Source: Maribacter cobaltidurans (lineage in GTDB: Bacteria; Bacteroidota; Bacteroidia; Flavobacteriales; Flavobacteriaceae). Taken from it: a stretch of DNA of 64,000 nt. The notes under the pieces were generated by a model that did no database searches, was not told the DNA's origin, and saw only the letters and a program-made list of their open reading frames with translations. This document shows, piece after piece, positions 34,678 to 43,452 of this stretch. The stretch is taken from the NCBI RefSeq assembly GCF_002269385.1, contig NZ_CP022957.1, positions 3,463,001-3,527,000 of the forward strand. Direction: 5' to 3'. How positions within the stretch are numbered: position 1 is the stretch's first letter; the number at the start of each line of letters is the position of its first letter. A program made the position numbers and the translations under genes.

Positions 34678-35571
34678 ATGGAACAGCTACTTAAAAAGGC
34701 TTTCAAAATTGAAATTGAGGCAAAACAAGGCTCAAACTTCGAGGAGTTTGTTGATGAGTTGTTCCTATTGAAATATGGTACAGAAAACTATATCCCTATT
34801 CGAGGTACAAGGGATAAAGGAAATGATGGAACAATTTTGTCCGAAAAAAAGATATTGGCTTGTTATGCTCCAAAGAAATATAATAAGTCCGATTTTGAGT
34901 TTAAGGTTCTAGGTAGTGATAAAAAAGAAGGAGATTTTCCTAAGTATTTGAATAGTTGGAAAGAACAATTTTCCAATTGGGAAATGCTTGTAAATCATGA
35001 AATCTCACCAGACCAGCTAAGTCTTATTGAAGGACTGGAGGGAAACACTTCTATTAGAGGAATAAAGCAAATTCTTCATATAATTGAGAACGATTTCACA
35101 AGTAACCAAAGGCGAAAACTAGCCACCTTTTTAGGTATTGGTGAATACTTCAAACAAGATTATATTTTGGATATTGTCCAGGATTTATTGGATGGCGCAA
35201 ATAAAGATGACACTATTCCATTTGACAAGGAAGATTTAACCCCTCCAAAAGAAAAAATCGAATTAAATTTTAATGAGCAAGATTGGGATGGAGTGAATTC
35301 CGAAATGATGTTAGTTATGAAAGACTTTACAACAATTTCTAATATTATATCAGGATATGAGGATAATGAAAAAGATTTGATAAAGCGTAGAGTAATTGAA
35401 GATTACAATAAATCTGGAGGCGATTTTAAAGCTAGATTAAACAATTTGACGGAGCAATACACAAAACAGTATAGTAATCTTGATGATGATGGGTATAGAT
35501 TGAATGTTAGAGCAATTTTACTTTATATGTTTGAACAATGTCTAATAGGAAAGAAAACAAGTAAAGAATGA
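34678..35571 (+). CDS. ABC-3C system effector with restriction-endonuclease-like N-terminus
   Basis: 297 aa from the ATG at 34678 (MEQLLKKAFKIE); an earlier frame start overlaps the HTH gene. Residues about 18-60 look like a REase fold: E19 in EEFVDELFLLKYG, PIRGTRDKGNDGTI (D in GNDG) and ILACYAPKK. The helical C-terminus resembles the effector part of ABC-three-component systems. Followed with a 4-bp overlap by the middle component. Role as toxic nuclease is inferred. Confidence 0.7.
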   Translation: MEQLLKKAFKIEIEAKQGSNFEEFVDELFLLKYGTENYIPIRGTRDKGNDGTILSEKKILACYAPKKYNKSDFEFKVLGSDKKEGDFPKYLNSWKEQFSNWEMLVNHEISPDQLSLIEGLEGNTSIRGIKQILHIIENDFTSNQRRKLATFLGIGEYFKQDYILDIVQDLLDGANKDDTIPFDKEDLTPPKEKIELNFNEQDWDGVNSEMMLVMKDFTTISNIISGYEDNEKDLIKRRVIEDYNKSGGDFKARLNNLTEQYTKQYSNLDDDGYRLNVRAILLYMFEQCLIGKKTSKE

Positions 35572-35846
35572 TATTACCGCATCCAGAAAGTAATTTAAGG
35601 ACTAACTTAATGGTTTTAGGGGCTGATATTATAGGAATTATGAGCAAAAGTCCTTTTAAGGGAAAGTATGTTTTGGTCGATGATGTGATGAATAAATTTT
35701 TACAAGTAGATAAAAATAGAACACCAGACCTTTTTTTGTATGCAGTCACTTTTTTACATACTATAGGAAGTATTGAAAAGAAAGAATATAAAATAAGGTT
35801 AGTCAAAAATGAGGCGGATAAAGAGCAATTAGATTTATTTCAATAA
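35568..35846 (+). CDS. ABC-3C system middle component (MC6-like)
   Basis: A 92-aa winged-helix-like protein (HPESNLRTNLMVLGADIIGIMSKSPFKGKYVLVDDVM) matching the small middle component that links ABC ATPase and effector in ABC-three-component systems. It overlaps both neighbours by 4 bp or less. Confidence 0.78.
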   Translation: MILPHPESNLRTNLMVLGADIIGIMSKSPFKGKYVLVDDVMNKFLQVDKNRTPDLFLYAVTFLHTIGSIEKKEYKIRLVKNEADKEQLDLFQ

Positions 35847-37624
35847 TGTTGATAAGACTATATTCAGAAACCAATTTAATAGATAGTGTTCCATTTCTTA
35901 ATGGTATAAATATCATTTTGGGTAAATATTCTGAGGATAAGGAAGCAAGGGGAATAAATGGTATTGGTAAATCATCATTAGTTCGTCTAATCGATTTTGC
36001 TCTTTTAAGTGGAAAAGCGGAAAAAAGATTTTCTCAGAAGAAATATGATTTTTTAAGAGATGAAGAACATAGTTTAACATTAGAATTTGAAGTCCGTGGA
36101 AAGAAATATTTTTTGAAGCGATACTTTTCTGACCTTAAGACTATATTTTTTAGTAATCGCCCAGATAAATACGAAGAATACGAAAAATCAGAAATGCCAA
36201 GAATACTTGAAGCCATCTTTTTCCCGACCGAAAATAGTGAAGTATTTTTCGAAGGGAAAAGATATGGTACTTTAATGGAGTTTTTTGTTAAGGATGACTT
36301 GCAAAATCAGCAACGAATAGACCCTTTAAATTTCGTTTCGTACAACGCTAATGTTAGAGACAAAGCATTATATAATTTTTACCTACTAAATCTACCAACT
36401 AAAAATCTTGTAAACTTTAATGATGTATCTAAAGATTACGAAGAAAAAAGTAAGACAATAAAAGGTCTTACAAATAAAATAAAGGCTGATACAGGGAAAG
36501 AAGTAAAAGAGTTTCGTACAGAAATACTGAAGATAGAAAAGCAAATATCAATAATTGAGAAAAGTCTTAAAGATTATAACTTTCTTGAAAATCATAAGGA
36601 TATTGAAGGTAAACTTACCGAAGTAATTAGCCAAATAAATGAAAAGTCCACACTATATCATATAACAAACAGAAAGCTAGAAAAACTAAAATCATCTTAT
36701 TCTGATGTTTCAAGTATTGATATTGATAAGATTCAAAAGCTATATAATGAAACCTTATCAACATTTGGAAACTTTGTAAAAAAGAGTTTAGATGAAGTAA
36801 TAGAGTTTAAAAAACAACTTTTAGCTAATAGAAATAAGTACTTACTTGATGAAGAAAAGAAACTTACAAAAATTATCCACACTGCACTTAGTGACCTTGA
36901 AATCTTAGAAAAAAACCGTAGTCAGTTATTTTCTTTGCTCAAAGAAAAAGGGGCTTTAGACAGAATCGAAACTACTTATGAAAAATTGATTGAAGAAAAA
37001 ACTCTTTTGGAGAGAAACACTGCCATCATCAAAGAAATTGACGAGATTGAGACTATCATGGCGAATACAGACATTGTTATTTCCGAATTAAAACGTGATA
37101 TAGTAAATGAAGTCAATGAGGTTGACAAGAAGCTGAATGAACTAAGGCTTTTGTTTCAAGATGTTTTAGAGAATGCAATATATCTTGATGAGGAGTTTGA
37201 TAACTCATATTTTGATGTTACCATTAACCCATCTTCTAAAAGAAACCAACTACCTTTTTCAATAAACATCCAAATTCCAAAGGCAGATGCTTTGGGACAA
37301 GAAAGACTAAAAATAGTATCTTATGATTTAATGGTTTTTCTCAATAATAGATTGAATAAGAGAAATATACCTGATTTTTTAGTTCATGATGGAGTATTTC
37401 ACGCAATCTCTAAAAGAACGATATTTAACGTATTGAACTATATGTATCATAAGGCAAATGAACTTCAAAATTTTCAATACATTCTTACTTTTAATGAAGA
37501 TGAAATTGATTTTACTGAAGAAGTGAGTAGCAGATATGGTAAGTTGGAGTTCGATATTTCTGATTATGTAATTGCCGAGTTCTCAGATACAGAAAAAGAA
37601 ACACTATTTAAGCGTTTTTTCTAA
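35846..37624 (+). CDS. ABC-3C system ATPase (DUF2326-like, SMC/RecN-type)
   Basis: A 592-aa protein. Walker A is at 36-44 (GINGIGKSS), followed by a long coiled coil (about 185-440) and a C-terminal half with the DFLVHDGVFH motif typical of DUF2326 proteins, instead of a classical Walker B. It lacks membrane helices. In ABC-3C systems this ATPase is thought to sense aberrant DNA or invasion and release the effector. The start is one base before the stop of the middle component. Confidence 0.83.
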   Translation: MLIRLYSETNLIDSVPFLNGINIILGKYSEDKEARGINGIGKSSLVRLIDFALLSGKAEKRFSQKKYDFLRDEEHSLTLEFEVRGKKYFLKRYFSDLKTIFFSNRPDKYEEYEKSEMPRILEAIFFPTENSEVFFEGKRYGTLMEFFVKDDLQNQQRIDPLNFVSYNANVRDKALYNFYLLNLPTKNLVNFNDVSKDYEEKSKTIKGLTNKIKADTGKEVKEFRTEILKIEKQISIIEKSLKDYNFLENHKDIEGKLTEVISQINEKSTLYHITNRKLEKLKSSYSDVSSIDIDKIQKLYNETLSTFGNFVKKSLDEVIEFKKQLLANRNKYLLDEEKKLTKIIHTALSDLEILEKNRSQLFSLLKEKGALDRIETTYEKLIEEKTLLERNTAIIKEIDEIETIMANTDIVISELKRDIVNEVNEVDKKLNELRLLFQDVLENAIYLDEEFDNSYFDVTINPSSKRNQLPFSINIQIPKADALGQERLKIVSYDLMVFLNNRLNKRNIPDFLVHDGVFHAISKRTIFNVLNYMYHKANELQNFQYILTFNEDEIDFTEEVSSRYGKLEFDISDYVIAEFSDTEKETLFKRFF

Positions 37625-37634
37625 ATGGCTTGAT

Positions 37635-38789
37635 ATGACTAAATCAGAAGAATGGGCGTTTAATTTGTGTGAAAACTCTTTCTTTTCGTTGTTTAGTTTT
37701 GCTAATCCTATAGGTAAAAAAGGTAAAGAACTTTGTGATGTAATAATTATCTGCGGTTCTGATATTGTGCTAATTTCTGTTAAAGAAATTAATATTAAGC
37801 CAAGTGATAATTTTGAAGTCGATTATAGTAGGTGGACTAAAAGGGCCATTGAGAGTTCATTAAAACAACTAAATGGGGCTGAACGGTTCTTAATAAGTTC
37901 TTCTAATTTTAAATTGGAAGACGGAAAAATAGAAATAGAATTACCCAAAGAAAAAAACTTCTACAAAATAGCTTTAGCAATTGGTGGGCAAAGAAAATTC
38001 CCTATGCCTGAATCTATTGAGAACAATGGTTATGTAAATATCATGGATGAAATTTCTTTTCATTGTATTATCTCCGAACTAGATACTATAACCGATTTTC
38101 TTGATTATCTAAAAGAAAAACAAGAGAAACTTACAAGCATTCATTTCTCAGGACAAGGAGAAGAGGATTTATTAGCATTTTATTTATCTAATGGTTTTGA
38201 TTTTCCAAATGACACGTATCTCTTTTTAGATGATGATTTGTATGAAAGTGCAAAAACCAGTGCAGAGTACATCAAAGAGAGAGAAAAAAAGAAAAATAGC
38301 TATAAGTGGGACTTTATAATTAATCAAATTTCCCATAATCACTTTCAAAGAAATGGGTATAATACCGATACTCTTAACAGTATGATAATTGCCTGTAAAT
38401 TGATGGCTCAAGAAACCCGGCATGAAAGGGTAAAATTGGTCAATAATTTAGAACACGTAATAAACTCAAATGTTAGGGCACGAATATTTTATTCACCATC
38501 CTTTAATCATATCATTTATGTCTTCCTTTCCAGTAAGTTCAATAATTCGAATGAAAGAAGAAAAGAGCTGGAAATTAGATGTCTTGTAGCTGCTTTTTTA
38601 TATAACAAGTCAGCCGCAGTAATTGGTATTGCATGGGAAAAACAAAACGATTTAGACACTTATGATGTAGTTTATCATAACTATCAAGAGGTTTGGACGA
38701 ATCAATTTGATAGAAATGCACTGAATGCAATAAACGATTTAGGATACTTTAAGAATCATTATAACGAATTGCAAAACACTGAAAGCTAA
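37635..38789 (+). CDS. NERD-like nuclease-related protein associated with ABC-3C
   Basis: 384 aa from the ATG at 37635, 11 bp after the ATPase stop; the frame is open further upstream but overlaps the ATPase. Early residues CDVIIICGSDIVLISVKEI show a D...(S)VKE core as in nuclease-related (NERD/REase-like) domains. The remainder is not recognised. Same operon as the ABC-3C genes; it could be a second effector or specificity factor. Family call is tentative. Confidence 0.6.
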   Translation: MTKSEEWAFNLCENSFFSLFSFANPIGKKGKELCDVIIICGSDIVLISVKEINIKPSDNFEVDYSRWTKRAIESSLKQLNGAERFLISSSNFKLEDGKIEIELPKEKNFYKIALAIGGQRKFPMPESIENNGYVNIMDEISFHCIISELDTITDFLDYLKEKQEKLTSIHFSGQGEEDLLAFYLSNGFDFPNDTYLFLDDDLYESAKTSAEYIKEREKKKNSYKWDFIINQISHNHFQRNGYNTDTLNSMIIACKLMAQETRHERVKLVNNLEHVINSNVRARIFYSPSFNHIIYVFLSSKFNNSNERRKELEIRCLVAAFLYNKSAAVIGIAWEKQNDLDTYDVVYHNYQEVWTNQFDRNALNAINDLGYFKNHYNELQNTES

Positions 38790-38880
38790 GACATAATTAA
38801 AACATCAAATCAAAATTTTATGTATACTGTTAAGTTGTATCTTTCAATCTTGATGTCAGGAAGAAAGAAGGACTATTATC

Positions 38881-39543
38881 TCATTTTCTCTTATCCCCAG
38901 CTCCCTTATCAAAAGCCACCAAATTAAACAACTGTCGCAAACGTGAGCGTACCCGATTACCGTAGCGTTCCTCCAACTCCTGGGCATTGAGGTTGGTGGT
39001 GGCATGGGTCTGGATGTTATGGTTCAGGAACAGTTCGTAACGAGATAGCAATATTTCTCCAAGTACATTGCAGTCCTTCCCGAAATGTCTACCTGTGGGT
39101 TCTACGCCCAGGTCGTCAAAGCAGTAGAACTTTTTGTCCCCATAAGCCTCAATGATTTTATAGCCGATATTGTTAAAGGCAAAGGCAATGTTCCGGGTGG
39201 GGATGACTTCATAAGGTTTACGGTGGGGTACGATATGACGCAATAGTTTCATCAGACTGGTCTTGCCGCAACCCACGGGACCGGAAAGCAAAATGCCCTT
39301 ATGAATGTCGATACCGAGTTTTTTACAGTTCGCCTCGTCCTTAATGTAATAATTGCACAGCTTAAAAAGTATGTTCTGGTCTTCCTCATAAATCCTGAAT
39401 TTTTTGCCAAAGAGCAATTTCCCCTTTGCATTGAGATAAATGAGCATTTTATCAAAATCGTAAATGATTTCGTTGTTCTTGAATGTTCCCAAGGTATATT
39501 GAACACTGCCCTCGATGATGATATGTGGTTTATGGGAACTCAT
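38881..39543 (-). CDS. DnaC/IstB-like AAA+ ATPase
   Basis: A 220-aa protein. Walker A is GPVGCGKTSLM (about 80) and Walker B YCFDDLGVEP (about 140), then THATTNLNAQELEERYGNRVRSRLRQLF, a sensor/Arg-finger region. Matches helicase-loader-type ATPases found in Bacteroidota conjugative elements. Overlaps the upstream replication-type gene by 4 bp. Inferred role: replication of the excised circle. Confidence 0.85.
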   Translation of the reverse strand: MSSHKPHIIIEGSVQYTLGTFKNNEIIYDFDKMLIYLNAKGKLLFGKKFRIYEEDQNILFKLCNYYIKDEANCKKLGIDIHKGILLSGPVGCGKTSLMKLLRHIVPHRKPYEVIPTRNIAFAFNNIGYKIIEAYGDKKFYCFDDLGVEPTGRHFGKDCNVLGEILLSRYELFLNHNIQTHATTNLNAQELEERYGNRVRSRLRQLFNLVAFDKGAGDKRK

Positions 39544-40226
39544 AGGGGATCACTATAATTTTTATTGGAACTTGTCTTTAGGTTGTCCGTATTTTGGCTA
39601 ACTGCAACCACTGTCTTAACTGTTTTGAGCTCGTCGGCTTTTAGCATCCAGTTGCGGGCGGTAGCCTGCCAATCGATAATCTTTGTTTTACCGCCTACTT
39701 TCCAGCCGATGCCTTGGTAATGGTTGTAAAATTTTTTGGCCTCCAGTTCCGGCCAATTTTCTTCTTGAAAAAAAACGATGACCTCATTTTCATTTTTGGG
39801 CCGGTCAAGTTTATTCCCGTTTGTATTGTTTATTACTGTTTGTATATGTTTGTTTATAGGTACCACCGCTTGTCCATTGCTTGTCCCGATATTGGTATGG
39901 CTTGGGTACAGAACTTGTCCATCACTTGTCCCAAAATTGAACATCTTGATTTTGCTGCCGTGGAATGGATTGTGGGAAGGTTCGTATAGCAGGTATTTCC
40001 AATGGTGCAGTTCTTTGATACAACGGTGGTAGGTGGTCTTTGAACCGATTTTTGAAAACTGAATCACTTCTTCCCGGTTGATATGGAAATTAACGGGGAA
40101 GTGGTAATTGTTCCACAACTGGAACAAGGTCACGTACAGACTGATGTGCGTGGGATTCAAACGGCCGTCTTTCGAGAATTGCAGGAACACGGCATTCAGG
40201 TGCTTGATGTAATTTATCTGCTCCAA
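39540..40226 (-). CDS. Replication-initiation-like winged-helix protein
   Basis: A 228-aa protein. The N-terminal winged helix (RLNPTHISLYVTLFQLWNNYHFP, then KTTYHRCIKELHHWKYLLYEP) resembles DnaD/RepA-like N-terminal domains, and the C-terminus (WPELEAKKFYNHYQGIGWKVGGKTKIIDWQATARNW) resembles a DnaB-2/DnaD C-terminal motif. Followed by the DnaC-like ATPase, so probably a primosome-loading pair. Confidence 0.78.
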   Translation of the reverse strand: MEQINYIKHLNAVFLQFSKDGRLNPTHISLYVTLFQLWNNYHFPVNFHINREEVIQFSKIGSKTTYHRCIKELHHWKYLLYEPSHNPFHGSKIKMFNFGTSDGQVLYPSHTNIGTSNGQAVVPINKHIQTVINNTNGNKLDRPKNENEVIVFFQEENWPELEAKKFYNHYQGIGWKVGGKTKIIDWQATARNWMLKADELKTVKTVVAVSQNTDNLKTSSNKNYSDPL

Positions 40227-40233
40227 AGAAATA

Positions 40234-40512
40234 TCAGAATTTGTTATGGATTTTGTTCTTTTCCATCACGTTCATAATTTCCTCATAATCGTAATAGAGT
40301 ACACCACCCACTTTGGTATAGGGTAATGTGCCATTGATTCTTAGGTTCTGTAAGGTGCCGGAAGAGATTCCCAAAAGCTTTTTTACCTCTGGGGATTTTA
40401 GCCATTTTTTAGAAACGTGTCCTGATTGGTTTTGTAAAAGTTGTTTGATGTCATCGAGCAATTCTGTTTTGAATTCCCGAAGATCTTCGGTGGTAATGAT
40501 GGTTGCTGCCAT
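40234..40512 (-). CDS. Helix-turn-helix excisionase/DNA-binding protein
   Basis: A 92-aa protein with a MerR/Xis-type HTH at 40-85 (KKWLKSPEVKKLLGISSGTLQNLRINGTLPYTKVGGVLYYDY). This small protein heads the rep operon in many Bacteroidota conjugative elements and may act in excision or rep control. Confidence 0.85.
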   Translation of the reverse strand: MAATIITTEDLREFKTELLDDIKQLLQNQSGHVSKKWLKSPEVKKLLGISSGTLQNLRINGTLPYTKVGGVLYYDYEEIMNVMEKNKIHNKF

Positions 40513-40576
40513 AATAAAACGATTTAAATAAAAGAGACCATCGCATTACTGTCACCTAATTTGATGGCCTCTTTGC

Positions 40577-40593
40577 TGATTTGACTTTCGTTT
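40577..40593. repeat. 17-nt repeat shared with the integrase promoter region
   Basis: TGATTTGACTTTCGTTT occurs here, upstream of the excisionase-like/rep operon, and again at 22447-22463, upstream of the conjugative-element integrase. A shared control site is possible. Confidence 0.5.
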
Positions 40594-40758
40594 TACAAAA
40601 TTGATGGGCTTTGGTGAGTTTTATTCACAAGACAGGACATCTTGGGTATTATTTTTTGTTGATTTTAAATGACTTATATTGTATTCGTTTGGGTGTTTGC
40701 AAGTTTTGATAGTTAGCTAAAAGGTATCAAAGAAAATGAGCGTTGTCCCTTAAAACGG

Positions 40759-40788
40759 AAACACCCAAGTTATCGAACTTTGGTGTTT
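40759..40788 (-). terminator. Terminator of the rteC-like gene
   Basis: An inverted repeat with arms AACACCAAAGTT/AACTTGGGTGTT (minus strand, one mismatch) begins immediately after the stop of the leftward gene at 40789. No strong T run follows, so moderate confidence. Confidence 0.55.
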
Positions 40789-41613
40789 TTATTCATCGAT
40801 TTCATCCATGCGTTTTTCGAGATTTTCCTTTAGTGCATCAAGGAATTTGGTCCTTCCTTTTTTTCGCATTCGTATTTCCAAAAAAGCTCTGTAATAATCA
40901 CCAAGATCGACTTTGAAAATACGTTCAGCGGCGTATGCAATATCTTTGATATCCGCCCTTCCTTTGTTTACACAATTGGTACTGTACAAAGCATAAATAA
41001 GTTCTATCAAATCTATTTTATTGTTGGTCCACATCATTCGAGACTCTCGAAGGGACCCATTATTTTCTAATCTATCTATCTCTCTTTTTATATATATAAT
41101 GAGCAAGTCGTAAGCCATAATCTGGGCTACCATGCTATCATGGCTTGTTGAAAATTGTTCGTCTGTTAAAAAGTGGAAAGTTCCAGGGAAGAGCTTAATT
41201 GTTGCGTTACCTCTCAAAAAGTAATACTCATCGAAAATAGATGATTCCCTTCGATAATAAGTATAGAAATCCAGATTGTCATTCAGATACGTTTGCAGTT
41301 TATTTATCTGGGAATTAAAATATTTGATTTGTGATTTCGTACTTCCTCTTGGTCTTTTGTTTTCAATATCAAATAGTTTAAGATGGTAAATGAGTTTACT
41401 GTAGAGCTTGGGCTTGATTATTTTAAAAAAGTAAATCTCACTTTCCTTATTGTCAAACCCTTGAGAAAGCACGATTTTCCGAGCCTTTTTAAGACTTTCC
41501 TTAGCCTTCTCAATAATTTTTTCAGCTTTGAATATTATTGAGGTACTATTGTCAAACTCCAAGAATTCAATATGCCTTTCAAGGTCGCTTAATATGTTTG
41601 CGTACTTTTTCAA
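40789..41613 (-). CDS. rteC: RteC-family protein
   Basis: A 274-aa protein of mostly helices. Segments such as ESEIYFFKIIKPKLYSKLIYHLKLFDIENKRP and YYRRESSIFDEYYFLRGN are typical of RteC, which in CTnDOT activates excision genes downstream of tetracycline signalling. No RteA/RteB genes are seen here, so its control may differ. Confidence 0.85.
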   Translation of the reverse strand: MKKYANILSDLERHIEFLEFDNSTSIIFKAEKIIEKAKESLKKARKIVLSQGFDNKESEIYFFKIIKPKLYSKLIYHLKLFDIENKRPRGSTKSQIKYFNSQINKLQTYLNDNLDFYTYYRRESSIFDEYYFLRGNATIKLFPGTFHFLTDEQFSTSHDSMVAQIMAYDLLIIYIKREIDRLENNGSLRESRMMWTNNKIDLIELIYALYSTNCVNKGRADIKDIAYAAERIFKVDLGDYYRAFLEIRMRKKGRTKFLDALKENLEKRMDEIDE

Positions 41614-41731
41614 TGAGAATGTTATGGATTCTGTTAAAATTATTAAAAATGAGCCCGATTGAAACTACACTTATGGGTAGGATTCAATTCAACTATTAAC
41701 CCTAATTTTGATATCAAAACAATAAACAGGA

Positions 41732-42487
41732 ATGCAAGAACGATACCTGCGAAATAGAATATACATTAGTGATGAAGAGCAAAAAATCATTAAGGATTGT
41801 CCCATAATATTGGGGGGTAGCGGAATAGGAAGTGTAATTGCCGAGTGTGCCCTACGTTTGGGGTTTGAGAATATCACTATTATAGATGGCGACAAGGTAG
41901 AGCTATCCAATTTGAACCGACAGAATTATACTGAAGAGGATATCGCCTCCGAGAAAGTAGAGTCCATAAATGCTAGATTGAAGGCTATCAATAAAGAAGC
42001 TAATATTGAGGTTTATAACAGTTTTATAACTGAAACCAATGTTGAAAAGTTTATAAAAGGCCATGCAATTGCTATTAATGCCTTGGATTTTACAACAGAT
42101 ATCCCATTACAGTTTGACAAAGTTTGTCAAGAAAATAATATTCCTGTAATTCACCCGTATAATTTAGGTTGGGGAGGACTTGTTACGGTAATTGCTCCAG
42201 ATGGTATGTCATTATCTGCTATTGCAAAACCAAATGAGAAATTTAATGAGGTCAATATGGTTGAATACATGTCAACGTATATGAGATTTTGGGGAAATCC
42301 TCAAGATTGGATCGATGAAATCATCGAGAAATACAAAAGCGAAAAGGAAAATTTGCCACCTCCACAACTTTCAATTGCCTCTTGGAAAGTTGCCGCCATG
42401 TGTACCCATATCCTCTTTGATATCGCTACAGGAAGAGCAGTAAAAAAATTTCCTGAATTTTATTTATCGACGATATTGAATTCTTGA
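41732..42487 (+). CDS. ThiF/MoeB-family E1-like adenylyltransferase
   Basis: A 251-aa protein. The nucleotide-binding motif GGSGIGS is at 28-34, the acidic strand IIDGDKVELSNLNRQNY at 50-66 (D52, D54, N60, R63, Q64) and the basic K75 follow the E1 pattern. No CxxC zinc ribbons are visible. Convergent with the LuxR-like gene, next to the acyltransferase and peptide locus. E1-like enzymes activate C-termini or carboxylates; here it could act on a peptide, an amino acid or a signal molecule. Substrate not known. Confidence 0.8.
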   Translation: MQERYLRNRIYISDEEQKIIKDCPIILGGSGIGSVIAECALRLGFENITIIDGDKVELSNLNRQNYTEEDIASEKVESINARLKAINKEANIEVYNSFITETNVEKFIKGHAIAINALDFTTDIPLQFDKVCQENNIPVIHPYNLGWGGLVTVIAPDGMSLSAIAKPNEKFNEVNMVEYMSTYMRFWGNPQDWIDEIIEKYKSEKENLPPPQLSIASWKVAAMCTHILFDIATGRAVKKFPEFYLSTILNS

Positions 42488-42532
42488 ATAATGGACTAAC
42501 ATAATTATGTTTGTTTGCCAGAGCCTTACAAT

Positions 42533-43291
42533 CTAAATGAGTTTATTATTGGTGGCATACATAATAGCTTCGGATATATTGGTCACTTCCAGTTTGTCGA
42601 ATAACTTTCTTCTATGGAATTTTACTGTATCCGGAGACACATAAATTGATTCGGATATTTCATTTATGGTAAAACCTCTGGTCGATAGCTGTAATATTTC
42701 TTTTTCCCTCGATGAAAGTTTTATTTTTTCATCGGCTTTCCAAAAGTCACCATCAAGATCATACTTGAAAATTTTATTGTCCCCCTTTTTGTAAATTTTT
42801 ATGTTTCCTGCTTGTCGTTCTGCAGATAAGGAAACAATACATATGGCTTTCCATATTTTGCCATTATTGGTCAAGAACATGGGGGTCAATTTTTGATTTA
42901 TCAAAATGGTTTTTCCTTCTTGGTTTTTTATATGAAAATCATATGAGATAGTATGATTCTTTCTTTCCTCCATTGGGATTTTATCATAAAATTCGAACCC
43001 TGCCGTGTTGATTTTAATCAGCAGATCCAAATCGGACTTTATTACATATTTAAAGTAAAATGCGTACCCCATCTCCTTAATTTCTTCGGCAGTATGGCCA
43101 CAAAGAAACAATGGGTTGTCCGATACATACTCAAAGCCCCTTTTCTGATAATCAATCACATAGATGCTTTTGTATGTAGTCCTTGAGAAAGCTTTTATAG
43201 CTTCTAAATAATCTAATGTTTGTCCTTGACTTCCCTCTGGAATTTCATTAACCGAATTCTTAAAGGAAAAGAAGTCTTTCATGTCTGCCAT
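42533..43291 (-). CDS. PAS-LuxR transcriptional regulator
   Basis: A 252-aa protein. An N-terminal PAS-like domain (about 30-150, YVSDNPLFLCGHTAEEIKEMG) and a C-terminal GerE/LuxR HTH at about 190-252 (LSSREKEILQLSTRGFTINEISESIYVSPDTVKFHRRKL). Different from the classical LuxR autoinducer domain, but this PAS-LuxR layout is common in Bacteroidota. Divergent from the LuxI/FeeM-like gene with a 16-bp palindrome in between, so it likely controls both itself and the synthase. Confidence 0.86.
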   Translation of the reverse strand: MADMKDFFSFKNSVNEIPEGSQGQTLDYLEAIKAFSRTTYKSIYVIDYQKRGFEYVSDNPLFLCGHTAEEIKEMGYAFYFKYVIKSDLDLLIKINTAGFEFYDKIPMEERKNHTISYDFHIKNQEGKTILINQKLTPMFLTNNGKIWKAICIVSLSAERQAGNIKIYKKGDNKIFKYDLDGDFWKADEKIKLSSREKEILQLSTRGFTINEISESIYVSPDTVKFHRRKLFDKLEVTNISEAIMYATNNKLI

Positions 43292-43351
43292 ATAGTGTAG
43301 GTATAAGTGTTTACTGTTACAAATGTAACTTTTTTCTTAACATTTTAAAAA

Positions 43352-43367
43352 CTACACTTTAGTATAG
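43352..43367. promoter_or_regulatory. lux-box-like operator 1 (CTACACTTTAGTATAG)
   Basis: A 16-bp near-palindrome with 7-bp arms and TT centre (one mismatch), in the divergent promoter region, 61 bp from the regulator start and 85 bp from the acyltransferase start. The same element recurs at 44121-44136 with two base differences. Role as binding site of the PAS-LuxR protein is inferred. Confidence 0.65.
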
Positions 43368-43452
43368 TTTTTATGTAACTAACTAACAACTACCATTTTG
43401 TGTAAAAATAGAGCTATGTAGTCCCAATAGATTTGGAAGTAAAACCAGAATT

